Origin: Prosthecobacter fusiformis
GTDB taxonomy: Bacteria > Verrucomicrobiota > Verrucomicrobiia > Verrucomicrobiales > Verrucomicrobiaceae
Reading direction: 5' to 3'
Assembly: GCF_004364345.1 (NCBI RefSeq)
Contig: NZ_SOCA01000007.1
Coordinates: forward strand, 124,001 to 188,000
DNA length: 64,000 nt
Shown: piece after piece, positions 19,237-28,700 of the stretch
How positions within the stretch are numbered: position 1 is the stretch's first letter
Layout: each line of letters opens with the position of its first letter
Made by a program: the position numbers and the translations under genes
The notes under the pieces: model-generated
Database searches by the model: none
What the model was told of the DNA's origin: nothing
Seen by the model: only the letters and a program-made list of their open reading frames with translations

Positions 19237-19590
19237 CTATGCGACTGCTGAAACCTTCTGTCTGTCCAGCTCTACAAGGGTGCACTCATTAAGAGCCTCC
19301 AAGATTGCAGGCAAATGCTGTTCAAACATCCGTCGAGTGTCTTTCAGTCCCATGTTTCCTGTTCTCACCAGAACTAGTTTCCATGGGCGTCCCTGTAGCA
19401 GGTGCGAATGATAAAAATCGGTATCTTTGGTTACCACGATTCTCTGCTCAGCCATGGAGACGGTGTTTAGCTGTCCGTCTCTGGATGCGTTCTGATCAGG
19501 TAAATCCAAGGTGTGAATGACGTCCTGGCCTGCCTCTTCAAAGACCTTTTTCAGACTTGGCGGCAGGTGTGCATCAATGAGGAATTTCAT
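19237..19590 (-). CDS. DUF5615 PIN-like protein (putative toxin)
   Basis: Protein of 117 residues beginning MKFLIDAHLPPSLKKVFEEAG, the DUF5615 (PIN-like, Mut7-C-related) pattern. The acidic residues are Asp6 in LIDAHL and Asp in VVTKDTDFYHSH, which correspond to the PIN active-site positions. It overlaps the upstream DUF433 gene by four bases. DUF433/DUF5615 pairs are commonly listed as type II toxin-antitoxin candidates; the RNase role is inferred from the fold, not shown. Confidence 0.85.
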   Translation of the reverse strand: MKFLIDAHLPPSLKKVFEEAGQDVIHTLDLPDQNASRDGQLNTVSMAEQRIVVTKDTDFYHSHLLQGRPWKLVLVRTGNMGLKDTRRMFEQHLPAILEALNECTLVELDRQKVSAVA

Positions 19591-19835
19591 GCGGTGACCA
19601 GTTGCCAGCTGCGCATTTTAAGAGACTGGGTAGCAAACTGCAGACATGCCAGCAAATCCTCACGCTCCAGGTCTGGAAACTCCGCCAGTACATCCTCAAA
19701 ACTGTCTCCGGCTGCGAGATATTCGAGCACTGACTCCACGGGATAACGCATCCCCCTGATCGTGGGCTTTCCGTGGCAGATCTCAGCATCAATCACGATT
19801 CTGTGCAGAAGGCTTTGGGACTCACTCACTGTCAT
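19587..19835 (-). CDS. DUF433 protein (putative antitoxin)
   Basis: Protein of 82 residues with the DUF433 core: RIVIDAEICHGKPTIRGMRYPVESVLEYLAAGDSFEDVLAEFPDLEREDLLACLQFA (quoted in part as ICHGKPTIRG and DSFEDVLAEFPDL). The family has an HTH-like fold and usually precedes a DUF5615 PIN-like gene, exactly as here (ATGA overlap). A role as antitoxin and autorepressor is inferred. Confidence 0.88.
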   Translation of the reverse strand: MTVSESQSLLHRIVIDAEICHGKPTIRGMRYPVESVLEYLAAGDSFEDVLAEFPDLEREDLLACLQFATQSLKMRSWQLVTA

Positions 19836-19865
19836 ACCTTCAGCTTCGTCTCAGAATCCAAAAAC

Positions 19866-22004
19866 TCAACCCCGCGCAATCCTCTGCTGCAGCAGTACCT
19901 CAAAAAACAGCAGCCCCAGCAATGCCAGTAAGAATGGCTGCCAAAGTTCACTTCCATGCCGCCTAGTGCGGTCCAGCTTCTGCCAGGCATCGAAGGACTC
20001 CACGAATGCCACATCATACCGGTCAGCAATCTTCTTCACCTGCTCCGCAGGTAGCGCCGCCAGATTGGATTCCGCCGCGTCCAGGTTGTAGGCCATGAGC
20101 TGCGTCTTGTTGCCCTGCGTCAATTTATAGATCCCCGGTGCCGTGATGGCAGGGGATTCCAGCAGCCCCTGCTCGCCCTCCGCTTTCACCTTCAGTTCCT
20201 GGATCTGTCCGGTCGGCCCTCGCAGCGCATACTCCTGGCCCACTCGGTCCTTCGGCAGCACTGCGCGCAGCGGTTTCCCCACCTCCGCCCAGGCTGTCAC
20301 GGCGCTTTGCGTCGCCAGATAAGTCACCAGCCTCTGCATCATCGGCACAAAGAAAGGCTGGAGCGGCAGATTGCTCCACTCCGCATCCGCCGTTGTCGCC
20401 GCCAAGATCACGCGGCCTCGCTCATGCGCTTTCTCGATGAATAGCGGCGTCCCCCGGTCCAGTTGCAGCAGCGGCTGCGTATCCGCATTTTCAGGTGCAT
20501 CAAATTCCAGCCAGCTTTGGAACTCCGCATCCTGCAAGCGCCCTCCGCGTGCATCATTGAAATAGACCATCGCTGGATGCGTCAGCCGTTGTTGCAGAAC
20601 CCGCGCAGGCGAGGCCGTAGTGGTCGCCCTTTGCAGCCCCTTGATTTTCGTTGGCAATAGTCCTGCTCCATTTTTGTAAAACTCCCGGTTATACCAGTCC
20701 AGGTCACAATGCGGTCCCGCAAAGACAATCAGCCCGCCGCCCGCCTTCACAAACTTGTCCAGTTCCACTAGCTTGTTGCCTTGCAGTCGGTCCACATCCG
20801 CCATCACGATGATTTCCTTGCCCTTGTAATCATCATCCCGCAGCCGCCGTGAATCCACCTTCGTGATGCGGATCAGGTCCTTCAGCTCCGCCTGCGCAGA
20901 GAGATACGGCGTCAGCGCCAGCTCCAAAAAATCCGCAGCCCCGCCCAGCGGCTCCAGGCTCGGGTCCCCGTCCACCAGCAGCACATTCAGCTGGTTGCGC
21001 ACCTGCACCACCGAGTAAAAAGCATTGTCATCCGGGAAGCTGTCCCCCTCCAGCCGCACTGCCAGGGAATGATCCCCCACCTCGCCAAAAGCATGCGTAA
21101 AGCTGATCACCGCCTCACCCTCCGGGGCCAGCGAAACGCGCGATGTCCTCAGCCGCGCCCCATCCGTCTCCAGATGCACCGCCACATCCTGCCACGCACG
21201 TTTTCCATGATTCCGAATCCTCACCCGCAGGCCGATGGGCTGCTCCTCCGCCACCACCAGGGCGGATAGCTCCGCACTCGCGATGCTCAAGTTCTCGGTC
21301 AGATCACTGGTTAGGCGGTAAAAGGTCACTTGTGGTTTCGGCTCCTGCTTCAGCAGCGTCTCCAGCGCAGGCAGGGCCGCCCCGTCCGCCGCGCTCTGCC
21401 AGTCACTCGCCTGGAAATCAGACAGGATCGCCAGCTCCCGCGCCCCGTTCGGTGCCTGGGAAAGCGCCGCCCCCGCCGCTTGCAGCGCATCATTCACCTT
21501 CACCGGCCCCGCCTGGTTCGTCGCATCCGCCAGTTGTTTGGGGATCACCTCCAGCATGCTGGTGGACTGATCCATCAGCCGCCTAGCCGTCCCACCGGCC
21601 AGCACCACCTGCGCATCAGATCCCTTCGGCTGCGCCTCCAGCACCTGCCCCACATCCGCCCGCGCCCGCTCCGCAGGGGATCCACCTGCCGACGGAGCCC
21701 GCATGGAAAAGGAATCATCCAGCATCATCACCAGTGATGTCTTGCCCAGGCCAAAGGAACGCAATGCCGTTAAAACTGGTCGCGCCAGGCACAGCGCCAG
21801 CACGATCGGTATGGCGATCCTCACCGCCAGCAGCAGCCACTGCTCGATGTTCAGCTTCCGTTTCCGCTGCTTCAGCATCTGCTGTAGCAAATGCATCGCC
21901 CCCCAACGCACCGTCTGCACCCGCCGTTTATTCAGCAGATGGATCAGCAGCGGCACCAGAAAAGCAGCCCCGCCAGCAAGGAGAAAGATGTTGAGGAAAG
22001 TCAT
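19866..22004 (-). CDS. BatA-like VWA-domain membrane protein
   Basis: Protein of 712 residues. The N-terminal BatA membrane domain (LLAGGAAFLVPLLIHLLNKR, then WGAMHLLQQMLKQRKRKLNIE) is followed by a second hydrophobic helix and a von Willebrand A domain whose MIDAS reads DDSFS near residue 90. The middle region has Ig-like beta strands (VAVHLETDGARLRTSRVSL). Around residues 340-440 is a glutamine-amidotransferase-like fold (LNVLLVDGDPSLE, then GGGLIVFAGP). One C-terminal membrane helix (FLLALLGLLFFEVLL) closes the protein. It is the last gene of a MoxR-DUF58-VWA set, typical of chaperone/insertase-like or envelope-stress systems of unclear detailed function. Confidence 0.88.
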   Translation of the reverse strand: MTFLNIFLLAGGAAFLVPLLIHLLNKRRVQTVRWGAMHLLQQMLKQRKRKLNIEQWLLLAVRIAIPIVLALCLARPVLTALRSFGLGKTSLVMMLDDSFSMRAPSAGGSPAERARADVGQVLEAQPKGSDAQVVLAGGTARRLMDQSTSMLEVIPKQLADATNQAGPVKVNDALQAAGAALSQAPNGARELAILSDFQASDWQSAADGAALPALETLLKQEPKPQVTFYRLTSDLTENLSIASAELSALVVAEEQPIGLRVRIRNHGKRAWQDVAVHLETDGARLRTSRVSLAPEGEAVISFTHAFGEVGDHSLAVRLEGDSFPDDNAFYSVVQVRNQLNVLLVDGDPSLEPLGGAADFLELALTPYLSAQAELKDLIRITKVDSRRLRDDDYKGKEIIVMADVDRLQGNKLVELDKFVKAGGGLIVFAGPHCDLDWYNREFYKNGAGLLPTKIKGLQRATTTASPARVLQQRLTHPAMVYFNDARGGRLQDAEFQSWLEFDAPENADTQPLLQLDRGTPLFIEKAHERGRVILAATTADAEWSNLPLQPFFVPMMQRLVTYLATQSAVTAWAEVGKPLRAVLPKDRVGQEYALRGPTGQIQELKVKAEGEQGLLESPAITAPGIYKLTQGNKTQLMAYNLDAAESNLAALPAEQVKKIADRYDVAFVESFDAWQKLDRTRRHGSELWQPFLLALLGLLFFEVLLQQRIARG

Positions 22005-22175
22005 GGGCAGGAAAGGGGATTTGGGAGCAGCGGCGCAAAGTGCTCAGTTCGCAGTGCGCAGTTCTCAGTCATTGCTGAAATCCCTCCAGTGGGAAGTGGA
22101 AAAAAGTGCCCAAGACTGAGCACTGAGCACTGAGCACTACTCCCCTTTGTCTCCCCCACCTTCTTAAGCTCTTCC

Positions 22176-23072
22176 TCATCCCCTCATCCTCAGTGAAAGA
22201 TAGCTCCTCAGTGCCGCCGCGTGTGATTCATCCGTCGGCAGGCTCAGGTAGTCCACCTGGTGTTTGCGAAAGCCCTCCTTGAGCTTCTCTTGAAAGTCTT
22301 TCAGCACCTCCATGTATCGCAGCCGCACCGCCGCAGGATCCAGCAGCAGCACATCCTCCGCGTTCTCCAGGTTTTCAAAACGCGACCACTGGCCAAAGGG
22401 AAACTCCAACTCATCCCGGTCCCAGAGCTGCATCGCGATGACCTCATGCCCCTTTTTGCGCAGCACCCCGATGGCTTTCAAAATGGCGGCCGCATCATCA
22501 AAGAAATCGCTGATCAGGATCACCAGTCCCCGCCGCTTCAGCCGCTGCGCCAGCGATTCCAAAACCGGGGCTAGTGAAGTGTCCTTGCCGGGCTGCGTTT
22601 TGATCAGCGTCTCCAGCATGTAATGCAGGTGCGTGATGCGCGTCTGGTTCGGGATGAAATCGCGGATCTTCGTGTCAAAAGTCACCAGCCCCACTGCATC
22701 CTGTTGCGACATCAGCAGGTAGGCCATCGCCGCCGCCAGCTTGCGGGCATAGTCAAATTTCAGCACCCCCTTCTGCCCCCGGTAGTTCATGGAGCCGCTC
22801 GCATCCAGCACCAGCGTTGCCCGCAGATTCGTCTCCTCGTCAAACTCGCGGATGTAAAACCGGTCCGCCCTACCAAAAATCTTCCAGTCCAGCCGCCGGA
22901 TATCATCCCCTTGCACATAAGGTCGATGCTGGCGGAACTCCACACTGAACCCCTTATGCGGTGAGGCATGCTGCCCCGTCGTGAATCCCTCCACCACCGT
23001 CCGCGCAAAGAGCTGCAAGCTCTGCAGACTCGTGATGTCTTCAGCTTCAAGGATGGAGGACAGTGTGGCCAT
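22176..23072 (-). CDS. DUF58 protein
   Basis: Protein of 298 residues with the DUF58 hallmark GDDIRRLDWKIFGRADRFYI and a VWA-like MIDAS LDASGSMNYRG, then a LVILISDFFDDAA block. DUF58 proteins partner with MoxR AAA ATPases and are thought to be VWA-type adaptors. It lies between the MoxR gene (152 bases upstream, with an inverted repeat) and the BatA-like gene. A paralogue is at 43876-44784. Confidence 0.93.
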   Translation of the reverse strand: MATLSSILEAEDITSLQSLQLFARTVVEGFTTGQHASPHKGFSVEFRQHRPYVQGDDIRRLDWKIFGRADRFYIREFDEETNLRATLVLDASGSMNYRGQKGVLKFDYARKLAAAMAYLLMSQQDAVGLVTFDTKIRDFIPNQTRITHLHYMLETLIKTQPGKDTSLAPVLESLAQRLKRRGLVILISDFFDDAAAILKAIGVLRKKGHEVIAMQLWDRDELEFPFGQWSRFENLENAEDVLLLDPAAVRLRYMEVLKDFQEKLKEGFRKHQVDYLSLPTDESHAAALRSYLSLRMRG

Positions 23073-23078
23073 TAAGTG

Positions 23079-23214
23079 TTTTTAGACAGGATTGCAGGAT
23101 TGCCAGGATTCACAGGAGAAAACCTTGAGTCTGTTTTGACGCCAGTCCTGACAGCCAGTAAAAAATAAAAGCAGTTTCATGTGAATCCTGAAAATCCTGC
23201 AATCCTGTCTAAAA
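23079..23214. repeat. Inverted pair of CAGGATT repeats
   Basis: Two arms, 23080-23113 and 23181-23214, are inverted copies with 32 of 34 bases matching. Each carries GACAGGATT followed by further CAGGATT units every 8-9 bases. The pair fills the spacer between the moxR and DUF58 genes and could fold into a long stem with a 67-base loop. Direct copies of the same element lie at 41441-41477 and 41554-41590. Confidence 0.85.
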
Positions 23215-23224
23215 TTCAGACTCT

Positions 23225-24226
23225 TTACAGCACCTTCCCCCCCGGCTTCTTCACCTTTGCGATCAGTTCCTTCACGATCATGTCCACCGTGATCCCCTCC
23301 GCTTCCGCGTGGAAGGTTGGCACCAGACGGTGTCGGAGTGCGGGCATCGCCAGCGCCTCGATGTCATCCGTCGTCACATGCGTCCGCCCGTGCAGCAGCG
23401 CCCGCACCTTGCCTGCCAGCACCAGCATTTGGCTCGCGCGCGGCCCGGCGCCCCAGCTTAGCATCTCCTTCACATAGGGCAGGGCATCTGGCTCATTCGG
23501 CCGCGTCGCCCGCACCAGGTCCAGGACGAAATCTGTCACATGATCCGGCACCGGCACCTTTCGGGCCAGCGCCTGCGCCGCTTGCAGTTCTTCCGCCGTG
23601 ATCACCGCCTCGATCTCCTCCTGCACCCCGCCCGTCGTCCGCGCGATGACCTCCCGCTCCTCCTCCCGGCTCGGATAGTCCACCTTGATCAAGAACAAAA
23701 ACCGGTCCTTCTGCGCCTCGGGCAGGGGATAGGTACCTTCCTGCTCGATGGGGTTCTGCGTCGCCAGTACAAAGAACGGCTTCGGTAATACATACGTTTC
23801 CTGGCCCACCGTCACACTCTTCTCCTGCATCGCCTCCAGCAGGGCCGCCTGTGTCTTCGGCGGCGTGCGGTTGATCTCATCCGCCAGGATGATCTGGGAG
23901 AAAATCGGCCCCTTTTGGAAAACCAGCTTCCGTCGCCCCGTCTCGGAGTCCTCCTGGATGATCTCCGTTCCTGTGATATCCGCAGGCATCAGGTCGGGGG
24001 TAAACTGGATGCGCCGGAACCCCAGGTGCATCGCATCCGCCAGGGATTTCACCAGCAGCGTCTTCGCCAGTCCTGGCACGCCTTCCAAAAGACTATGGCC
24101 CCCGGCTGCAATGGCGATGAACACCTGCTCGATCACCGCATCCTGTCCCACGATGCGCTTGCTCAGCGCAGATTTGAGCTTGTTGAAACCTGAGACAAAA
24201 GCGGCTGCGGCGGCGGTATCGGACAT
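23225..24226 (-). CDS. MoxR-family AAA+ ATPase
   Basis: ATPase of 333 residues. Walker A is GVPGLAKT (residues 49-56), Walker B lies in [21 protein letters not shown] and sensor 1 in [21 protein letters not shown]. The ATG at 24226 is used; a GTG 39 bases upstream adds only an unconserved extension. MoxR proteins act as chaperone-like remodellers with DUF58 and VWA partners, which follow downstream here. A paralogue is at 41723-42790. Confidence 0.95.
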   Translation of the reverse strand: MSDTAAAAAFVSGFNKLKSALSKRIVGQDAVIEQVFIAIAAGGHSLLEGVPGLAKTLLVKSLADAMHLGFRRIQFTPDLMPADITGTEIIQEDSETGRRKLVFQKGPIFSQIILADEINRTPPKTQAALLEAMQEKSVTVGQETYVLPKPFFVLATQNPIEQEGTYPLPEAQKDRFLFLIKVDYPSREEEREVIARTTGGVQEEIEAVITAEELQAAQALARKVPVPDHVTDFVLDLVRATRPNEPDALPYVKEMLSWGAGPRASQMLVLAGKVRALLHGRTHVTTDDIEALAMPALRHRLVPTFHAEAEGITVDMIVKELIAKVKKPGGKVL

Positions 24227-24725
24227 GGGGAAAAACTGGGGAAAATCAAGGTGACCTGGAGACACGAAATCATATCAGCTTTTCTTTCTGATTCGCGATA
24301 AACAAAACAAAAGGGGAGGCCCCCGCCTTTTCATCCGCCTCATCATTTAGTCAGCCCCGTATTCTATTCTCCTCAATCCCCTACCACCGAAGATCATCCG
24401 GAAAATCACGGCCATTCTAAGGCATTGAAAATCAACAGAATATCCTTCAAAAGGTCTTCGGCCCGTTATAAATTCCCAGTCTTTCCCGCCCCTGCTGGGA
24501 CTCTTGGCCGCCTCCTTGATGGGGAGCTTTTCCCCGCAATCATAAAAAAATGACATTTAAGATGTAACAGATTCTCGTCAGCGGGGTGATATTACAGTGA
24601 GAAATGTCTTCAGTCTCTGCTGCTATTTCTGAAAAATATCCTCCACATCACCTCGGTAATGTGTTGAAATCAAACTGCTACACTCAAACGAGGTCCCCAC
24701 TTTTTTCTTCATTTCGCGAACAATC
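24227..24725. other. Intergenic region, no gene seen
   Basis: About 500 bases, more AT-rich than neighbouring coding DNA. It separates the divergent moxR gene from the following secreted-protein operon and must hold both promoters, but no convincing -35/-10 pair stands out. A G/C-rich imperfect hairpin flanked by AAAA and TTTT lies at about 24308-24330. Confidence 0.6.
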
Positions 24726-25757
24726 ATGAAACGTTTCTTTTGTTTAGCCGCCTCCTGTTTGCTCGCAGCCTCTGTTTATGCGGAAGTTTTGGTGACCACA
24801 CCCGTCATGGGATTCGTCACCTTGAATGTGTTGCCAGGTACCAATTTCATCGGCTTTGCCTTGCTGCCAGCCATGGAACTTCAGGGCGTCGCAAACATTT
24901 CCCCACAGCGCACCAGCCTCTTCCTTCAGGGCAGCCAGATAGAGCTCGCCGAAAACCAGTTTAATGGCGGCACTCACGCTACCCATGCAGTGGAAATTGT
25001 CACGGCAAGCGGCAGCGTCGGCTTTACCACCGAAATCACCGGTACTCTGGCAGAGGATAATGAAATCACCCTGGCTTCCCCCATCCCCGCGAACGTCCAG
25101 GATGGAGCCACCGTCAAAATCTGGAAACTCTGGACCCTGGCGGATGTCTTCGGTGCCCCACCTGTCTCAGGTCTCACAGTCGGCCCAGAGCCAGCTCTGG
25201 CGGATGTGATCCAGATCCCCAATGGCTCCGGTTTTGATCAATACTTCTATGCCAACGGGGCAGGCAGCTATACCCAGGGCTGGAGACTGATCGGGGATGC
25301 AACAACGAATCAGGCCAAGGTTCCCCTCAAGCTCAACGGCGGCTTCGCCATTCGGGCAGGCACTTCAAAGTCCATCACCATCGTCGGCCAGGTGAAGCCC
25401 GGCCAGACGTTGGTCAACTTGCAGCCTGGGAATAACTTCGTCGCCAATCTCTGCCCCGTGAAGTTCGATGCTGCCGATGTGAATCCTGATCAAGTGGGCC
25501 GTAACCTCGGGAATTCCGGTCTCTCCACCGACCTCACCCCAGGGGTGCATTACCGCCAGGCAGACTTGGTTCTGATCTGGAATGGCACCGGCTATGACCA
25601 ATACTACTATTCCAGCGGCGGCTTGGCCGGCCAGGGCTGGCGTCTCCTGGGCGGGGATAATTCGGACCGTTCCGCCGTCCCGCTGCCTGATGGGGCCTAT
25701 GTTATTTTCCGGCGTGGTGATGCCACCAGCATCCAGCTTGATCTGGGTGAATTTTAA
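24726..25757 (+). CDS. Secreted protein, TIGR02597-like family
   Basis: Protein of 343 residues with signal peptide MKRFFCLAASCLLAASVYAE. The body holds two copies of a beta-rich unit. Its pattern is D-x-V/L-hydrophobic, then a Gly-rich FDQYFYANG or YDQYYYSSG segment, then GW-R-L-h-G, then a PL....G..h..R run. Copy 1 covers about residues 150-235 and copy 2 about 255-340. The same unit forms the C-terminus of the partial protein at 62421-64000. I believe this corresponds to TIGR02597, a family largely confined to Verrucomicrobia; that name is from memory of the family pattern. The function is unknown. The next gene starts 33 bases downstream, so the two are probably cotranscribed. Confidence 0.75.
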   Translation: MKRFFCLAASCLLAASVYAEVLVTTPVMGFVTLNVLPGTNFIGFALLPAMELQGVANISPQRTSLFLQGSQIELAENQFNGGTHATHAVEIVTASGSVGFTTEITGTLAEDNEITLASPIPANVQDGATVKIWKLWTLADVFGAPPVSGLTVGPEPALADVIQIPNGSGFDQYFYANGAGSYTQGWRLIGDATTNQAKVPLKLNGGFAIRAGTSKSITIVGQVKPGQTLVNLQPGNNFVANLCPVKFDAADVNPDQVGRNLGNSGLSTDLTPGVHYRQADLVLIWNGTGYDQYYYSSGGLAGQGWRLLGGDNSDRSAVPLPDGAYVIFRRGDATSIQLDLGEF

Positions 25758-25790
25758 ACCTGCCGCATCATCCGCCCCCCTTTGATTTTT

Positions 25791-28700
25791 ATGAAGATGA
25801 AAAAGCTTTTTTCTCTGCTCGGCAGTTGCCTCCTGCTTTTGGGCAGCAGTCAGGCTGCCACTCTGAATATCTCCAACGTCAATGCTGATTTAGACGGCTA
25901 TTACGGCGTTGCAGATGCCTCAGGCACCCTCATGACCCCGAGCGCTGGCTCAGCCATCATCGGGCGTATCGATGGGCTGACGGATGTCCAGGTCATCAAT
26001 AAAGCAGCCGCCGGAAAAATCGCTGAGCTGGATGCCGCCTTCGAACCCTTTGGCAGTGCCTTCTCCATGGCCAACCGTGCGGACGGTGCCTTCGATGCAG
26101 ATCCATCTCATGATACCTCGGCGGATACGAATCCCGGCTACGGCGGCAGTTCCATTTACGTCTGGTTTTACAAAGGCTCCAGCCGCCTGCTGGCCACGGA
26201 ATACCTCCTGGTCAAACTGAATGCCGTCTTTCCGACGGATACCGGCGTGCCCGCAGCACCCATAGACGTCTCAGTCACTCCAGAAGGCGTGGCGACTGTG
26301 GTGGCAGGTGTTTTTGGAGTAGCCACCCATGATTATCAGGAAGGCAGCGGCCCCCTCGGGCTCTATCAGATGATCTCCACCTCCACCTCCATCAATGTGG
26401 CACCTATAGCTCACGATGGCGACCTCGCAGCTTATTCCGGTTATCCCAAGTCTGGAACCTTGTCCGCAGAAGATGAAAACACAGGGGATACCCTCACCTT
26501 TAGCCAAACGGGCGCTGATCCGCTATTGGGCACCGTCAGCATTCAGCCGAATGGCAGCTATACCTACACAGCCAATGCCATGGCTGAGGGGGAGGACACC
26601 TTCAGCTTCATCGCCAATGACGGCACCGCAGATTCCAATGTCGCCACAGTCACAGTTACCATCACCGTCCCACCTCCTAACCAGGTGCCCGTCGCCTACT
26701 CGGAAGTTTATTCTGGGAAAGTCGGCTCTCTGATCACGGGTCAAGTTTTCGCCTCTGATGACGATGACGACGATGAACTAACGTATTCGGTGGTGCAGCA
26801 GCCCGCCTCCGGCATCCTGCTTTCCTTCTCTCCATCCAGCGGCCAATTCCAATATCGTGCAAATCCAGGCTTTGCTGGCGTCGATTCATTCACCTTTAAA
26901 GTCAATGATGGCTGGGTGGACTCTGAAGTCGCCACGATTCAGATCATCATGCAGGACCCCATCCCATCTTGGGTTTGGATCGATGGTGACAATGCTGTTA
27001 AAAAGCCAGGGATTTACACGGGTGAACCTGCCGTTCTCAAGCCCGGTGCTCGCACAGATGCCACCACCGTGGATGCCGGCAATGGCATTTCCTATCACTT
27101 CGGTGGTCAGGGCTATGCAGAGACCACCAAGGTGGGGGCCCTCAATGACCTCTGGAAATATGATTCCAAAACGGGCCTGTGGACATGGTTGAGCGGCAGC
27201 AAGGCCGTCAACTCCCCAGGAGTCTATGAAGCCGTCGGTGATGTTTCACCCTCTCCTGGCGGACGCAGTGGCTCCCTCATGTGGCTGGATGACCAAAACA
27301 ATCTGTGGGTCTTTGGCGGAGCCAGTACCACAGCCCTCCGCTTCAATGATCTTTGGAAATACAACATTGATACAAACGTCTGGACCTTCATCAGCGGCGG
27401 TCAGCTTCCCAATGCAAAAGGCAGCTATGTGGAGGCCGGGCTTCCTGATGCTGAAAACACTCCGGGTGCCCGCACTCTGGCCGCTGGTTGGCGGGACGCT
27501 TCAGGCCGTCTCTTTGTCTTCGGCGGTATCGGCTGGTCTGTCACTGGCACCAAGGCCGGTCTCCTGAATGACCTCTGGGTCTTTGATCCTGCCACGGAAC
27601 AGTGGACCTGGCTCAATGGTGGCACGGGTATCGATGCCATCGGCGTTTACGGCGTGCTCGAAAATGCCAGCAGCGGCCAGACTCCTGGCGGACGCCAGGC
27701 AGCCACCACCTGGGTGGGGGACAGCGGTAATCTCTATCTTTTCGGCGGCAATGGCCGAGGGAATACCACCAAAGCTGGAAACTTGAATGACCTTTGGGAA
27801 TACAGTTTCCTCTCCAATGAATGGAAATGGGTATCTGGTTCCCAGGCCGTCAATGCCGTGGGTGTTTATGGTGAGCAGGGCGTGGCTGCGGTTGGCAATG
27901 TTCCCGGTGCGCGTGCCGGTGCTGCCGGATGGGTGGCCGCTGATGGTGCTTTCTTCCTCTTTGGCGGTCAGGGCAGCGGATACTTCAATGACGTCTGGCG
28001 CTTTGATCCAGAAGAGCCGGAATGGATCTGGGTCAAAGGCCCGCGTACGGCCAATGGGGTTGCCTTTTATGGTGATCTGAATCAGCCTTCTCCTTCGGCC
28101 ACACCGGGTGCCCGGCGCGGCTCTTCCGCCTTCACCGACGCTACCGGTAATCTGCTTCTTTTCGCCGGTGCTAACGGTGCCAACAGCAACAACGATGTCT
28201 GGTCTTTGGACATCCCGAATTTCCCTGTTGTCAATCTCCTGGCCGTCTCTGACATCACCTCCGATAGCGCCACTGTTGACGTTGAAATCAACCCCAATGG
28301 GTACGCCACCTCAGCCCGCTTGATGCTCATCAAGCTCACTAATGGCGAAGATGAAGAGACGATTGATTTGGGAGACCTGGGTGATGGCTCCAGTTTCCTG
28401 CCCCTTTCTGAGCAGCTTACCGGCCTCGAAGAAGGTTCTCGTTATGCCGTTATCGTGCAGGCTGAAAGCGTCATGGGGCGCGGACAAAGCATCGTCCGCC
28501 TCTTCACCACGCTGGGTACCCCGCCGCCAGTGGTCGCCAACTTTTCTGATTCGGAGTCTGAACCGGATGAAGGAACTGGCACTGTGAATGTGGAAGTTTC
28601 CCTCACCACTCCCGCCACCGCTCCTTTCACCTTGCCCTTCACCGTCAGCGGCACTGCCTCCAAAGGCACGACAGGAGATTTTGTCATTTCTCCAGTCTCG

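Noticed and set aside
24347-24556. 69-codon frame in the long spacer before 24726
   Set aside because: No motif, no start signal, composition like the noncoding spacer.
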